Positions 52,570-63,552 of a stretch of DNA of 64,000 bases are shown here, one piece after another. A program made the translations under genes and the position numbers. Numbering within the stretch: position 1 is the stretch's first letter; each line of letters opens with the position of its first letter. The notes below the pieces were generated by a model. It ran no database searches and had not been told where the DNA came from. It worked only from the letters and a program-made list of their open reading frames with translations. This DNA comes from Fusobacterium perfoetens (GTDB lineage Bacteria; Fusobacteriota; Fusobacteriia; Fusobacteriales; Fusobacteriaceae): contig NZ_JADYUD010000009.1 of assembly GCF_021531595.1 (NCBI RefSeq), forward strand, positions 1 to 64,000, written 5' to 3'.

Positions 52570-53133
52570 ATGATGAATGGAAGGGAATTATTAGAAGCAT
52601 TAACTGTAGCAGAAAGATTAAAAGATACAACAAGACATTGTTATACTTCAAAAGGACGACATGAAAGTGTTGCTGAACATAGTTGGATGATGACTTTAAT
52701 GGCATTTTTTATGAAAAATGAATTTCCTGAAGCTGATTTTAATAAAGTGATTCAAATGTGTATTATACATGATTTAGGTGAATGCTTTACAGGAGATATA
52801 CCTACTTTCTTAAAAACGAAAGAACATGAAAATTTAGAGGAAGAACTTCTTAATAATTGGATTAAATCATTGCCTGAGACAACTTGTTCTGAAATGATGA
52901 ATTTATACAAAGAAATGAATGAGAGACAAACATTAGAAGCTAAAATTTATAAGGCAATTGATGGCTTAGAAGCATTAATACAACATAATTTTTCAGATAT
53001 TTCAACATGGTCAAAAAATGAATTTGATTTAAATTTAACTTATGCAAATGATAGAGTAAGTTTTTCAGAATACTTATCAATTTTAAGAGAAGAAATAAGA
53101 AAAGATACTATTCAAAAAATTTCAAATAAATAA
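52570..53133 (+). CDS. HD domain protein (YfbR-like 5'-deoxynucleotidase)
   Basis: 187 residues. H in RHESVAEHSWMM, HD in CIIHDLGECFTGDI and the distal Asp in YKAIDGLEALIQ form the H..HD..D metal site; E near the first motif is typical of YfbR. Hydrolyses deoxyribonucleoside 5'-monophosphates by family inference. GGAGG lies before ATGATG. Probably co-transcribed with the FAD dehydrogenase. Confidence 0.85.
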   Translation: MMNGRELLEALTVAERLKDTTRHCYTSKGRHESVAEHSWMMTLMAFFMKNEFPEADFNKVIQMCIIHDLGECFTGDIPTFLKTKEHENLEEELLNNWIKSLPETTCSEMMNLYKEMNERQTLEAKIYKAIDGLEALIQHNFSDISTWSKNEFDLNLTYANDRVSFSEYLSILREEIRKDTIQKISNK

Positions 53134-53165
53134 GATTAAATTTATTTAAATTTTAAAGATAAAAA

Positions 53166-53216
53166 AAGGGGCTGTTGCATTTTCTATTTTATTTTATAAA
53201 GTTACAACAGTCCCTT
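53166..53216. terminator. Bidirectional terminator
   Basis: 12-bp stem AAGGGGCTGTTG / CAACAGTCCCTT (one G-U), 27-nt loop, A/T tracts on both sides, between convergent genes. Confidence 0.82.
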
Positions 53217-53231
53217 TTATATTAAATTAAT

Positions 53232-54008
53232 TTAAATAAAAATTTCTGGTTCTTTTCTTTCAAGGCAAGTTGTTTCAAGGAAGTTTAAAATTTTTGCAAG
53301 AGGATTTCCTGCAAGTTCTCTTCCTCCAAAACGACAAGCTCTTACACAAGCATAACATCTGATACATTTTTCAGGTATTATTTTTCTGTGATTGTCAATA
53401 TCAATTGCTCCTGTTGGGCATACAGAGGCACAGCTTCCACAGTCTACGCAATTTTCATTTGGTGTTGGTGCGAAGACCATTTTTGGCATATCAGCTTTAT
53501 AAGGAAAGTTTCCTTTTACTTCTATATCATGTGAATAAGTTTTATTTTCAAGTTTTTCTCTTATTAATTTTCCAAATTCTTGTGCTTTTTGAATATCAAG
53601 ATTATCAGGACGGTTTGTTCCTACTTTTTTAGTATAAGAATGTTCTCCGATAAAAGCTCCCCCTGCAATGCATGTAAATCCATTTTCTTTTAAAATATTT
53701 TTTAATTCTAAAAGACAATCTTCATAGGCTCTGTTCCCATAAACCACAACAGGCACAGCAAGAGCGCCATTTCCTTTTATTTTGTTAAGCATTTCTCTTG
53801 TAATAACAGGAGTTCTTCCCCCATAAACAGGGACTCCTACAATAATTAAATCATTTTCTGTAAAATTATAATCTTTTAGATTATCACAAGAAAAAGTTAA
53901 ATCATAATTATAAGTTTCAAGATTAATTCCTTTTCCAATATTTTCTACAACAGTTTTTGTAGTATGAGTTGGGCTGAAGTAAAAAATATGTACTTTTTTT
54001 ATATTCAT
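53232..54008 (-). CDS. EFR1-type flavodoxin-ferredoxin protein
   Basis: 258 residues. The N-terminal flavodoxin-like domain has FYFSPTHTTKTVVENI (FMN phosphate loop, about 9-24) and VGVPVYGGRTPVI. The C-terminal domain has two [4Fe-4S] motifs, CVDCGSCASVCPTGAI and CIRCYACVRACRFGG; the second lacks the usual Pro after the last Cys. A single-chain electron shuttle of anaerobes. AGGAGG precedes the start. Its partner enzyme is not obvious; hydF lies upstream on the same strand. Confidence 0.9.
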   Translation of the reverse strand: MNIKKVHIFYFSPTHTTKTVVENIGKGINLETYNYDLTFSCDNLKDYNFTENDLIIVGVPVYGGRTPVITREMLNKIKGNGALAVPVVVYGNRAYEDCLLELKNILKENGFTCIAGGAFIGEHSYTKKVGTNRPDNLDIQKAQEFGKLIREKLENKTYSHDIEVKGNFPYKADMPKMVFAPTPNENCVDCGSCASVCPTGAIDIDNHRKIIPEKCIRCYACVRACRFGGRELAGNPLAKILNFLETTCLERKEPEIFI

Positions 54009-54104
54009 TAAAATTCCTCCTAAAAAATTATATAAAAAATAAAATTTTCTTTCGTGAAAATATTTTTAATCTTCTAAAATTTATTTTTTATAATTTTATA
54101 TTTT

Positions 54105-55292
54105 TTATAAAATAGCTTGCAGAGATTTTTCTAAAATACCTGTAAGATAAGCTATAATCATTCCGTAGTTTGTAACTTGAACTCCTGCTCCATTACATTC
54201 GGCAATTCTATTTTCCATAGCTTTTCTAGTAATCATACACCCTCCACAATGAATGATAAGGTCAAAATCTCCAAGATTTTCTGGAAAATCTTTTCCCATA
54301 GAAAAAGAAAAATTAAAATGCTTTCCTGTTTTCTTTTGAAGAAGCATAGGTATTTTTACTCTCCCAATATCTTCATGGGAAGTATTATGTGAACATGTTT
54401 CAGCAATTAAAATTTTTGCTCCTTCTTTAAGATTTTTAATAACTTCAATTCCTTTTATAAATTTATTTAAATCTCCTTTTTGTTTTGCAAAAAGAATTGA
54501 AAAACTTGTAAGAGGATATCTGTCAGCAACTATTTTATCTACGATTTTAAATGCCTGCGAATCTGTTATTATAAGTTTTATATTTTTATTTTCTTCAAGA
54601 ACTGAGGCAAGTTCAGTATCTCTTGTTACAATAGTTTTCACTCCGTTATCAAGAGCATCTCTTAATATTTGTACTTGTGGAAGAATAAGTCTTCCTTTTG
54701 GAGCTTCCGAATCTATAGGAACAACCATAACAACAGTATCCCCATATTCAACAATTCCTTTTAAAAGACTTGGTTCTTCTTCTAAAACATCTAGTTTTTC
54801 AATAAGAAGTTTTTTAAAATCAAGAACTGAATTTCTGTTTTTAGCAGAAACAAAATATAAGTCTTTAAGAATATTCTTTAGCTCTTCTTTCTTTTCATTG
54901 CTTATAGTCTCTTCTTTATTTATAACAGTTATGAAAGGAAGATTATATTTTTTTAAAAGGGAAATATTTTCATCATAGATTTTTTTATTAAAATCATTTC
55001 CATCAATGACATAGATAGCAAAATCAGATTTTTTAATTTCTTTTATTGTTTTTTCAATTCTTAATTTTCCAAGTTCACTATTATCATTAAATCCTGCAGT
55101 ATCTATGAAAAGTACCGGACCAAAAGGAATAAGTTCCATAGCTTTTTTTACAGAATCAGTAGTAGTTCCTTTTATATCAGAGACAATAGAAATTTCTTGC
55201 TCGGTAATAGCATTAAGCAGAGAAGATTTTCCTGCATTTGTTGAACCTAAAAAAATTATATGGGTTCTGTTTGAGTTTGGTGTTATCTGCAT
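54105..55292 (-). CDS. hydF: [FeFe]-hydrogenase H-cluster maturation GTPase HydF
   Basis: About 395 residues. GTPase G1 LGSTNAGKSSLLNAI, G3 FIDTAGFND, G4 VINKEE; the C-terminal cluster-binding motif has AETCSHNTSHEDIG and IIHCGGCMITRKA (C-x-H then H-C-x2-C). It acts as scaffold for the 2Fe subcluster before transfer to hydrogenase. AAGGGGG selects the ATG at 55292; the longer frame overlaps pncA's end region. hydE, hydG and the hydrogenase are not in the window. Confidence 0.94.
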   Translation of the reverse strand: MQITPNSNRTHIIFLGSTNAGKSSLLNAITEQEISIVSDIKGTTTDSVKKAMELIPFGPVLFIDTAGFNDNSELGKLRIEKTIKEIKKSDFAIYVIDGNDFNKKIYDENISLLKKYNLPFITVINKEETISNEKKEELKNILKDLYFVSAKNRNSVLDFKKLLIEKLDVLEEEPSLLKGIVEYGDTVVMVVPIDSEAPKGRLILPQVQILRDALDNGVKTIVTRDTELASVLEENKNIKLIITDSQAFKIVDKIVADRYPLTSFSILFAKQKGDLNKFIKGIEVIKNLKEGAKILIAETCSHNTSHEDIGRVKIPMLLQKKTGKHFNFSFSMGKDFPENLGDFDLIIHCGGCMITRKAMENRIAECNGAGVQVTNYGMIIAYLTGILEKSLQAIL

Positions 55293-55305
55293 TTTTCCCC
55301 CTTGG

Positions 55306-55923
55306 TTAAAATATTTCACAGCTTTTTATTATAACTGCTCCTGCATTTTTCATTTCTTGAAGAGCTTTTTCAGAATCATCAGGATTAATATTTACTCCTC
55401 TGCATCCATCAGCAACAAGATAAACTTTATATCCTAAAGAAAGAGCATCTAAAACAGTAAATTTTACACAATAATCTGTGGCAAGACCTAAAATATAAAG
55501 TGTATCTATATTATTTTCTTTTAAAATTTTATTAAGATTTGTTTCATGAACTTTATTATTATCAAAAAAACCACTGTATGAATCAACTTCAGGATCATTT
55601 CCCTTGTAGACAATATTTTTTATAGGTAAAAGTTCTTTGTGAAGTTCACTTCCTTTAGTATTTTCTATACAATGATCAGGCCACCATACTTGAGGAAGTC
55701 CGTTAAGTATTCCAAGTTCACCTATTTTAGTATTTGAAACAGAAGCAAAACTTTTATGATTTGCAGGATGCCAGTCTTTTGTGGCAATTATAAAATCATT
55801 TTTTATTTCAAATTTTTTTATCATATCATTAACAACAGGAATAATTTCAAGAGAATTTTTTACAGCAAGATTTCCTCCTTCACAGAAGTCATTCTGCACA
55901 TCTATAATAAGCAGAGCTTTCAT
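55306..55923 (-). CDS. pncA: Nicotinamidase
   Basis: 205 residues. Catalytic triad: Asp in IIDVQNDF (about 8-10), Lys in the YKGNDPEVDSYSGF segment, and Cys in GLATDYCVKFTVLDA. Metal site in TKDWHPANH (Asp-x-His...His). Converts nicotinamide to nicotinate for NAD recycling. Ends 13 bp upstream of the hydF start, so the two are likely co-transcribed. Confidence 0.94.
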   Translation of the reverse strand: MKALLIIDVQNDFCEGGNLAVKNSLEIIPVVNDMIKKFEIKNDFIIATKDWHPANHKSFASVSNTKIGELGILNGLPQVWWPDHCIENTKGSELHKELLPIKNIVYKGNDPEVDSYSGFFDNNKVHETNLNKILKENNIDTLYILGLATDYCVKFTVLDALSLGYKVYLVADGCRGVNINPDDSEKALQEMKNAGAVIIKSCEIF

Positions 55924-56015
55924 AAAATCATCAATCTCCTTTATAAAATATTTTACTTTTTTATAAAATTATATCACAAAAAAATTTAGAAAACTAATAA
56001 TTCAAAGGTTTTTTG

Positions 56016-56044
56016 TTGACATTTTTATATATAGATGATAAAAT
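56016..56044 (+). promoter_or_regulatory. Strong promoter of the rpsB operon
   Basis: TTGACA (56016-56021), 17 bp, TAAAAT (56039-56044), about 100 bp upstream of rpsB. Confidence 0.88.
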
Positions 56045-56064
56045 GAAATGCTGTAAAATATGCA

Positions 56065-56120
56065 CACTGACTATTTCTAAACTGGGTGCTTGAAAAAGTT
56101 GTTTAGTTTTGAGGTCAGTG
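56065..56120 (+). ncRNA. Candidate structured leader of rpsB
   Basis: CACTGAC (56065-56071) pairs with GTCAGTG (56114-56120) and encloses CTAAAC (56077-56082) paired with GTTTAG (56101-56106): two nested perfect helices with internal loops and an 18-nt apical loop. It occupies most of the predicted 5' leader and ends shortly before TAGGAGG. Probably an S2-responsive leader by analogy to other rpsB leaders. Confidence 0.6.
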
Positions 56121-56154
56121 GAGGGCAAAACCAAAAATATTAGGAGGAACAAAA

Positions 56155-56910
56155 ATGGCAGTAGTAACTATGAAACAATTACTTGAGTCTGGAGTTCACT
56201 TCGGACACCAAGCAAAAAGATGGAATCCAAAGATGGCAAAATACATCTTCACAGAAAGAAACGGAATCCATGTAATTGATTTACACAAATCACTTAAAAA
56301 AATTGAGGAAGCTTATGAAGTAGTAAGAGAAATCGCTGCTCAAGGTGGAACAGTTCTTTTCGTAGGAACTAAAAAACAAGCTCAAGAAGCTATGAAAGAC
56401 CAAGCTGAAAGATCTGGAATGTACTATGTAAACAACAGATGGCTTGGAGGAATGTTAACTAACTTTGAAACTATCAAAGGAAGAATAGCAAGATTAAAAG
56501 AATTAGACAGAATGGATAAAGATGGAACTTTAGATACAGCTTACACTAAAAAAGAAGCTGCTAACTTAAGAAAAGAGTTAGAAAAATTATCTAAAAACTT
56601 ATCAGGAATTCAAGATATGCCAAGAATCCCAGATGCTTTATTCGTAGTTGATGTTAAGAAAGAAGCTTTAGCAGTAGCAGAAGCTGACCACTTAGGAATT
56701 CCAGTAATCGCTATGATCGACACTAATGTAGATCCAGATTTAATTACTTACCCAATTCCTGCAAACGACGACGCAATCAGATCAGTAAAATTAATGTCTA
56801 CTTTAGTAGCTAACGCTATTATTGAAGGTAAACAAGGTGCTGAAGAAAAAGTTGTTGACGAAACAGCAGAAGTTACTGAAGAAGTAGCTGAAAATGGAGC
56901 AGCAGAATAA
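56155..56910 (+). CDS. rpsB: 30S ribosomal protein S2
   Basis: 251 residues: [59 protein letters not shown] and [20 protein letters not shown] are canonical; the acidic tail ends [14 protein letters not shown] ribosome site. First gene of rpsB-tsf. Confidence 0.98.
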   Translation: MAVVTMKQLLESGVHFGHQAKRWNPKMAKYIFTERNGIHVIDLHKSLKKIEEAYEVVREIAAQGGTVLFVGTKKQAQEAMKDQAERSGMYYVNNRWLGGMLTNFETIKGRIARLKELDRMDKDGTLDTAYTKKEAANLRKELEKLSKNLSGIQDMPRIPDALFVVDVKKEALAVAEADHLGIPVIAMIDTNVDPDLITYPIPANDDAIRSVKLMSTLVANAIIEGKQGAEEKVVDETAEVTEEVAENGAAE

Positions 56911-56956
56911 TATAAATATAATTCCTGAACTTAAAGGAAATAAGGAGGATATATAG

Positions 56957-57844
56957 ATGGAAATCACAGCTAAGATGGTAAAAGAACTTAGAGAGATGAC
57001 TGGTGCCGGAATGATGGATTGTAAAAAGGCACTTCAAGAAAATGAAGGAAACTTTGACAAAGCTATTGACTACCTAAGAGAAAAAGGTATGGCAAAAGCT
57101 GTTAAAAAAGCTGGAAGAGTTGCAGCTGAAGGTCTAGTATTTGACGGTGTAACTGAAGATCATAAAACAGCTGTTGTTATTGAATTCAACGCTGAAACAG
57201 ACTTCGTTGCTAAAAATGACGAATTCAAAAACTTTGGAAAATTATTAGTAGAAACTGCTTTAACAAGCCCAGTTTCTACAGTAGAAGAATTAAAAGCTGT
57301 TAAATTAGCTGACGGTTCTACAGTAGAAGAAAAATTAATCGCTCTTATTGCTAAAATAGGAGAAAATATGAATATCAGAAGAATGGAGAAAGTTACTACA
57401 ACTGGATTCGTTACAACTTATAACCACTTAGGAGGAAAACTTGGTGTTATAGTTGAAATGTCAGCTGAAATGACTCCTGAAAGATTAGAAAGAGCTAAAG
57501 GAATAGCTATGCATGTTGCAGCTATGAACCCTACTTTCTTAAATTCAGCAGAAGTTACTCCAGAAGTTTTAGAACATGAAAAAGAAATTGCTAGAAAGCA
57601 ATTAGAAATGGAAGGAAAACCAGCTAAAATTATAGAAAACATTCTTGTTGGAAAAATGAGAAAATTCTATGAAGAAAACTGTTTAGTAGATCAAATCTAT
57701 GTTAAAGCAGAAGATAAAGAAACAGTTGCTAAATTTGCTGGAGATATGACAGTTCTTTCTTTCACAAGATTTAAAGTTGGAGACGGAATTGAGAAAAAAG
57801 TAGAAGATTTCGCAGCAGAAGTTGCAGCTCAAATCAAAGGATAG
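56957..57844 (+). CDS. tsf: Elongation factor Ts
   Basis: 295 residues. The N-terminal UBA-like helix with [20 protein letters not shown] and the core [13 protein letters not shown] motif bind EF-Tu and drive nucleotide exchange. AGGAGG ribosome site 46 bp after rpsB. A strong terminator follows before pyrH. Confidence 0.97.
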   Translation: MEITAKMVKELREMTGAGMMDCKKALQENEGNFDKAIDYLREKGMAKAVKKAGRVAAEGLVFDGVTEDHKTAVVIEFNAETDFVAKNDEFKNFGKLLVETALTSPVSTVEELKAVKLADGSTVEEKLIALIAKIGENMNIRRMEKVTTTGFVTTYNHLGGKLGVIVEMSAEMTPERLERAKGIAMHVAAMNPTFLNSAEVTPEVLEHEKEIARKQLEMEGKPAKIIENILVGKMRKFYEENCLVDQIYVKAEDKETVAKFAGDMTVLSFTRFKVGDGIEKKVEDFAAEVAAQIKG

Positions 57845-57865
57845 TTACTTCTAAGAACAATATTG

Positions 57866-57893
57866 GGGATGCAGCCTGCATCCCTATTTTTTT
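57866..57893 (+). terminator. Terminator between tsf and pyrH
   Basis: Perfect 8-bp stem GGGATGCA / TGCATCCC, 3-nt loop, TA and seven T. It should reduce flow from rpsB-tsf into pyrH-frr. Confidence 0.9.
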
Positions 57894-57910
57894 AAAATAA
57901 TTAGGATTAA

Positions 57911-58642
<732 letters not shown>

Positions 58643-58664
58643 AAAATTTTTTCAGGAGGAAAAC

Positions 58665-59225
58665 ATGAGCGTAGAAATTTTAATGAACGATTGTAAAGAC
58701 AAAATGGCGAAAGCAATTGAAGCTACAAGACACAAGTTTACAGCTATCAGAGCAGGAAGAGCAAGTGTTGCTATGCTTGATGGAATAAAAGTTGAGCAGT
58801 ATGGTTCTTTAATGTCTTTAAATCAAGTTGGGACAGTATCAGCTCCAGAACCTAGACTTCTAGTGATTGATCCGTGGGATAAATCAGTTATACCTGCAAT
58901 AGAAAAAGCTATAATGGCTTCAAATGTAGGTCTTACTCCAAACAATGACGGAAGAGTTATAAGACTTATGGTTCCTGAACTTACAGCAGACAGAAGAAAA
59001 GAATATGTAAAACTTGCTAAAAAAGAAGCTGAAGAAGGAAAAGTAGCAGTAAGAAATATAAGAAAAGATATAAATAATGCTCTTAGAAGAGTTCAAAAAG
59101 ATGAAGAAATAACAGAAGATGAATTAAAAAAATATGAAGAAGAAGTTCAAAAATTAACAGATAAAACTATAAAAGATATAGATGCTCTTCTTGCAGTAAA
59201 AGAAAAAGAAATAACAACTGTTTAA
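58665..59225 (+). CDS. frr: Ribosome recycling factor
   Basis: 186 residues: KAIEATRHKFTAIRAGRASV, PWDKSVIPAIEKAIMASNVG and PELTADRRKEYVKLAKKEAE are canonical. AGGAGG sets ATG 58665; the longer frame overlaps pyrH. The stop codon lies in the loop side of a hairpin that also covers the -35 region of the next gene. Confidence 0.97.
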   Translation: MSVEILMNDCKDKMAKAIEATRHKFTAIRAGRASVAMLDGIKVEQYGSLMSLNQVGTVSAPEPRLLVIDPWDKSVIPAIEKAIMASNVGLTPNNDGRVIRLMVPELTADRRKEYVKLAKKEAEEGKVAVRNIRKDINNALRRVQKDEEITEDELKKYEEEVQKLTDKTIKDIDALLAVKEKEITTV

Positions 59226-59313
59226 TAAAAAACAGTTGCATATATCTTAAACTAGGAGTATAATCAAACTATCTGTTCGGTTAAAAAGATGTTTTATACT
59301 ATAACTGAACCGA
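59215..59313 (+). promoter_or_regulatory. Promoter and leader of the second cold shock gene
   Basis: TTGCAT (59236-59241), 17 bp, TATAAT (59259-59264). The -35 overlaps the right arm of CAACTGTTT / AAACAGTTG (59215-59223 and 59230-59238), which spans the frr stop. The ~73-nt leader contains TCGGTT (59277-59282) able to pair with AACCGA (59308-59313). Confidence 0.65.
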
Positions 59314-59343
59314 CTTGATAATATTCTTGGAGGTTTTTGCAGT

Positions 59344-59544
59344 ATGTTAAAAGGTACAGTAAAATGGTTTAATAAGGAAAAAGGATTTGGATTTATTACT
59401 TCTGAAGAAGGAAAAGACTATTTTGTTCATTTTTCAGGAATAGTAGGAGAAGGATTCAGAAGTCTTGAAGAAAATCAAGCAGTTACTTTTGAAGTAGAAG
59501 AAGGAGCAAAAGGTCCTATAGCTGTAAAAGTAACAGTAGCTTAA
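59344..59544 (+). CDS. Cold shock protein (CspA family)
   Basis: 66 residues, single cold shock domain: [18 protein letters not shown] (RNP1) and [10 protein letters not shown] (RNP2). Paralogue of the gene at 23905-24102. TTGGAGG ribosome site. Own promoter, structured leader and terminator. RNA chaperone by family. Confidence 0.95.
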   Translation: MLKGTVKWFNKEKGFGFITSEEGKDYFVHFSGIVGEGFRSLEENQAVTFEVEEGAKGPIAVKVTVA

Positions 59545-59576
59545 TAAACCTTTAAAAAATAAAATTGATTTTTTAG

Positions 59577-59618
59577 ATGAGAGGAAAAGTGTAAAACTTA
59601 ATACTCTCATTTTTTTTA
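59577..59618 (+). terminator. Terminator of the cold shock gene
   Basis: ATGAGAG (59577-59583) pairs with CTCTCAT (59604-59610), inner AAGT/ACTT pairing, eight T. Confidence 0.82.
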
Positions 59619-59719
59619 TTTTTTAATCTAGAAATTAGAGAAAAAAGAAAAAATATAAAAGTGTCAAAAATTGTTCAAGATTAACACCAAAAAAGATAAA
59701 AAAATGTTCAGCAAGAAAA

Positions 59720-59748
59720 TTGACAAGATGTGATTTATTGTTTAAAAT
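59720..59748 (+). promoter_or_regulatory. Strong promoter of pyk
   Basis: TTGACA (59720-59725), 17 bp, TAAAAT (59743-59748), 82 bp before the GTG start; same hexamers and spacing as the rpsB promoter. Confidence 0.85.
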
Positions 59749-59830
59749 TTAAACAGTGGAAAAAATAAAGATTGATATATTTTGAATGTTGTTGTGTAAA
59801 AAATTTTTAATAAATTATTGAGGTGATTGT

Positions 59831-61243
59831 GTGAAAAAGACTAAAATTGTTTGTACGATAGGACCAAAAACTGAATCTAAAGAAGTATTAAAACAACTTC
59901 TTGAAGCAGGAATGAATGTAATGAGATTAAACTTCTCTCATGGAGATTATGAAGAACATGGAAGAAGAATAAGCAACTTAAGAGAAGTTATGGCTGAAAC
60001 TGGAATGAGAGCAGCTATATTACTTGATACAAAAGGACCTGAAATCAGAACTATAAAACTTGAAGGTGGAAATGATGTTTCTTTAGTAGCTGGACAAGAA
60101 TTCACATTTACAACTGACAGAACTGTAATTGGAAATAATAAAATAGTTGCTGTTACTTACGAAGGACTTACTTCAGACTTAAAAGCAGGAGATACTGTTT
60201 TAGTAGATGATGGATTAATCGCTATGGAAGTTAAAGAAGTTTCTGGAAAAGAAGTAAAATGTATAGTAAAAAATAATGGAGATTTAGGAGAAAACAAAGG
60301 TATAAACTTACCAGGTGTTTCTGTAAACTTACCAGCTCTTGCTGAAAAAGATATAAATGACCTTAAATTTGGATGCGAACAAGGAATAGATTTTGTTGCA
60401 GCATCATTCATCAGAAAAGCTGAAGATGTTTTAGCAGTAAGAAAAGTATTATGTGAAAATGGTGGAGAAAATGTAAAAATTATCTCTAAAATAGAAAATC
60501 AAGAAGGATTAAATAACTTTGATTCTATTCTTGAAGTTACAGATGGTGTAATGGTTGCAAGAGGAGACCTTGGAGTAGAAATTCCAGTTGAAGAAGTTCC
60601 ATTTGCACAAAAAATGATGATAGAAAAATGTAATGCAGCTGGAAAACCAGTTATAACAGCTACACAAATGCTTGACTCAATGATTAAAAACCCTAGACCT
60701 ACAAGAGCAGAAGCTAATGATGTTGCAAATGCAATCATAGATGGTACAGATGCTGTAATGCTTTCTGGAGAAACTGCAAAAGGAAAATATCCAGTTGAAG
60801 CTGTAAAAGTAATGGCAAGAATAGCTGAAAAAACAGATCCATTAATTTATACAAATGTAGATTTTGAAAATGAAGAATCTACAATAACAGAAGCTGTGGC
60901 AAAAGGAACAGTAGATGTTGCAGAAGCTCTTGAAGCAAAATTAATAGTTGTTGGAACAGGAACAGGAAGAGCTGCAAAAAGCTTAAGAAAATATTTCCCA
61001 ACAGCAAGAATCTTAGCATTAACTAACTCTCAAACAACAGCTAATCAATTATTACTAAGCAGAGGAGTTTCATCAGTAGTAGCTGAAAAACCTGAAAGTT
61101 TAGACTGCTTCTTTAAACAAGCTGAAAGAGAAGCTGTAGCAAGTGGATTAGTAAAAAGCGGAGATATCATTGTAGTAACTTGTGGAGAACAAGTATATGT
61201 TCAAGGAACAACTAACACAATGAAAGTTATCAAAGTAAAATAA
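59831..61243 (+). CDS. pyk: Pyruvate kinase
   Basis: 470 residues with GTG start after [58 protein letters not shown] and [20 protein letters not shown] are canonical. Catalyses the last ATP-forming step of glycolysis. No extra C-terminal PEP-utiliser domain, unlike Bacillus enzymes. Codon use is of the high-expression type. Confidence 0.97.
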   Translation: MKKTKIVCTIGPKTESKEVLKQLLEAGMNVMRLNFSHGDYEEHGRRISNLREVMAETGMRAAILLDTKGPEIRTIKLEGGNDVSLVAGQEFTFTTDRTVIGNNKIVAVTYEGLTSDLKAGDTVLVDDGLIAMEVKEVSGKEVKCIVKNNGDLGENKGINLPGVSVNLPALAEKDINDLKFGCEQGIDFVAASFIRKAEDVLAVRKVLCENGGENVKIISKIENQEGLNNFDSILEVTDGVMVARGDLGVEIPVEEVPFAQKMMIEKCNAAGKPVITATQMLDSMIKNPRPTRAEANDVANAIIDGTDAVMLSGETAKGKYPVEAVKVMARIAEKTDPLIYTNVDFENEESTITEAVAKGTVDVAEALEAKLIVVGTGTGRAAKSLRKYFPTARILALTNSQTTANQLLLSRGVSSVVAEKPESLDCFFKQAEREAVASGLVKSGDIIVVTCGEQVYVQGTTNTMKVIKVK

Positions 61244-61293
61244 TAAAAAAATATAATAGTATAAATCTTTGAAATAAGTTAAAATATAATTAA

Positions 61294-62664
<1,371 letters not shown>

Positions 62665-62690
62665 TTGAAAAATTTAAGTTAGAATAAACG

Positions 62691-62713
62691 GGCGGCGAAA
62701 CAGCCGCCTTTTT
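62691..62713 (+). terminator. Terminator of eno
   Basis: GC-rich perfect 6-bp stem GGCGGC / GCCGCC with GAAACA loop and five T. Confidence 0.95.
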
Positions 62714-62850
62714 ATATTTATAAGAAATGTTATAAAATTATAAAAACTAAAAAATTTTTTAATAAATATAAAATATCAGTACACTTTTTTTAGTTATGGA
62801 AAAAAAGAGCATATTATGATAGAATTTAGTAGATTAAGTGAGGTGATAGC

Positions 62851-63552
62851 TTGGAAAAAATACTAAATGTTCCCAATCATATTGCCATTATAATGGATGG
62901 TAATGGAAGATGGGCAAAAAATCAAAATAAGCCAAGAGTTTTTGGACATAAGGCAGGAGCAAATACTTTAAGAAAATTAATGGAATATTGTAATAAAATA
63001 GGTGTGACTTATTTAACTGTCTATGCTTTTTCTACTGAAAATTGGAAAAGATCACAGGAAGAAGTGGATGCTCTTATGTTTCTTTTTAAAAGTTATATAA
63101 AATCAGAAAGAGAAAATCTTTTAAAAAATAAAATAAGATTTATGGTTTCAGGAAGAGAAGAAGGAGTAAACCCATCTTTAATGGAAGCTATAAAGGAACT
63201 TGAAGAAGTGACTTCAAAAGACTATGAAATGACTCTTAACATAGCTTTTAATTATGGTGGAAGGGCAGAGATAATAGATGCAGTAAATAAAATTTTAAAA
63301 GATGGAAAAGCTTCTGTAACAGAAGAAGAGTTTTCAAAATATCTTTATAATGATATTCCTGATCCTGACTTGGTAATAAGAACAAGTGGAGAATTTAGAA
63401 TTTCAAATTTCCTGCTTTGGCAGATAGCATATTCTGAAATATATATCACAGATAAATATTGGCCTGATTTTGATGAAGAAGAGATGGATAAAGCTCTTTT
63501 AAGTTATAGTAAAAGAGAAAGAAGATTTGGAGGAAGATTAGATGTTAAATAG
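62851..63552 (+). CDS. uppS: Isoprenyl (undecaprenyl) diphosphate synthase
   Basis: 233 residues with TTG start after GAGGTGA. IAIIMDGNGRWAKNQNKPR (catalytic Asp), AFSTENWKRSQEEVDALM, and DLVIRTSGEFRISNFLLWQ are canonical for cis-prenyltransferases. Makes the lipid carrier for peptidoglycan and LPS. Overlaps cdsA by 11 bp. Confidence 0.95.
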   Translation: MEKILNVPNHIAIIMDGNGRWAKNQNKPRVFGHKAGANTLRKLMEYCNKIGVTYLTVYAFSTENWKRSQEEVDALMFLFKSYIKSERENLLKNKIRFMVSGREEGVNPSLMEAIKELEEVTSKDYEMTLNIAFNYGGRAEIIDAVNKILKDGKASVTEEEFSKYLYNDIPDPDLVIRTSGEFRISNFLLWQIAYSEIYITDKYWPDFDEEEMDKALLSYSKRERRFGGRLDVK

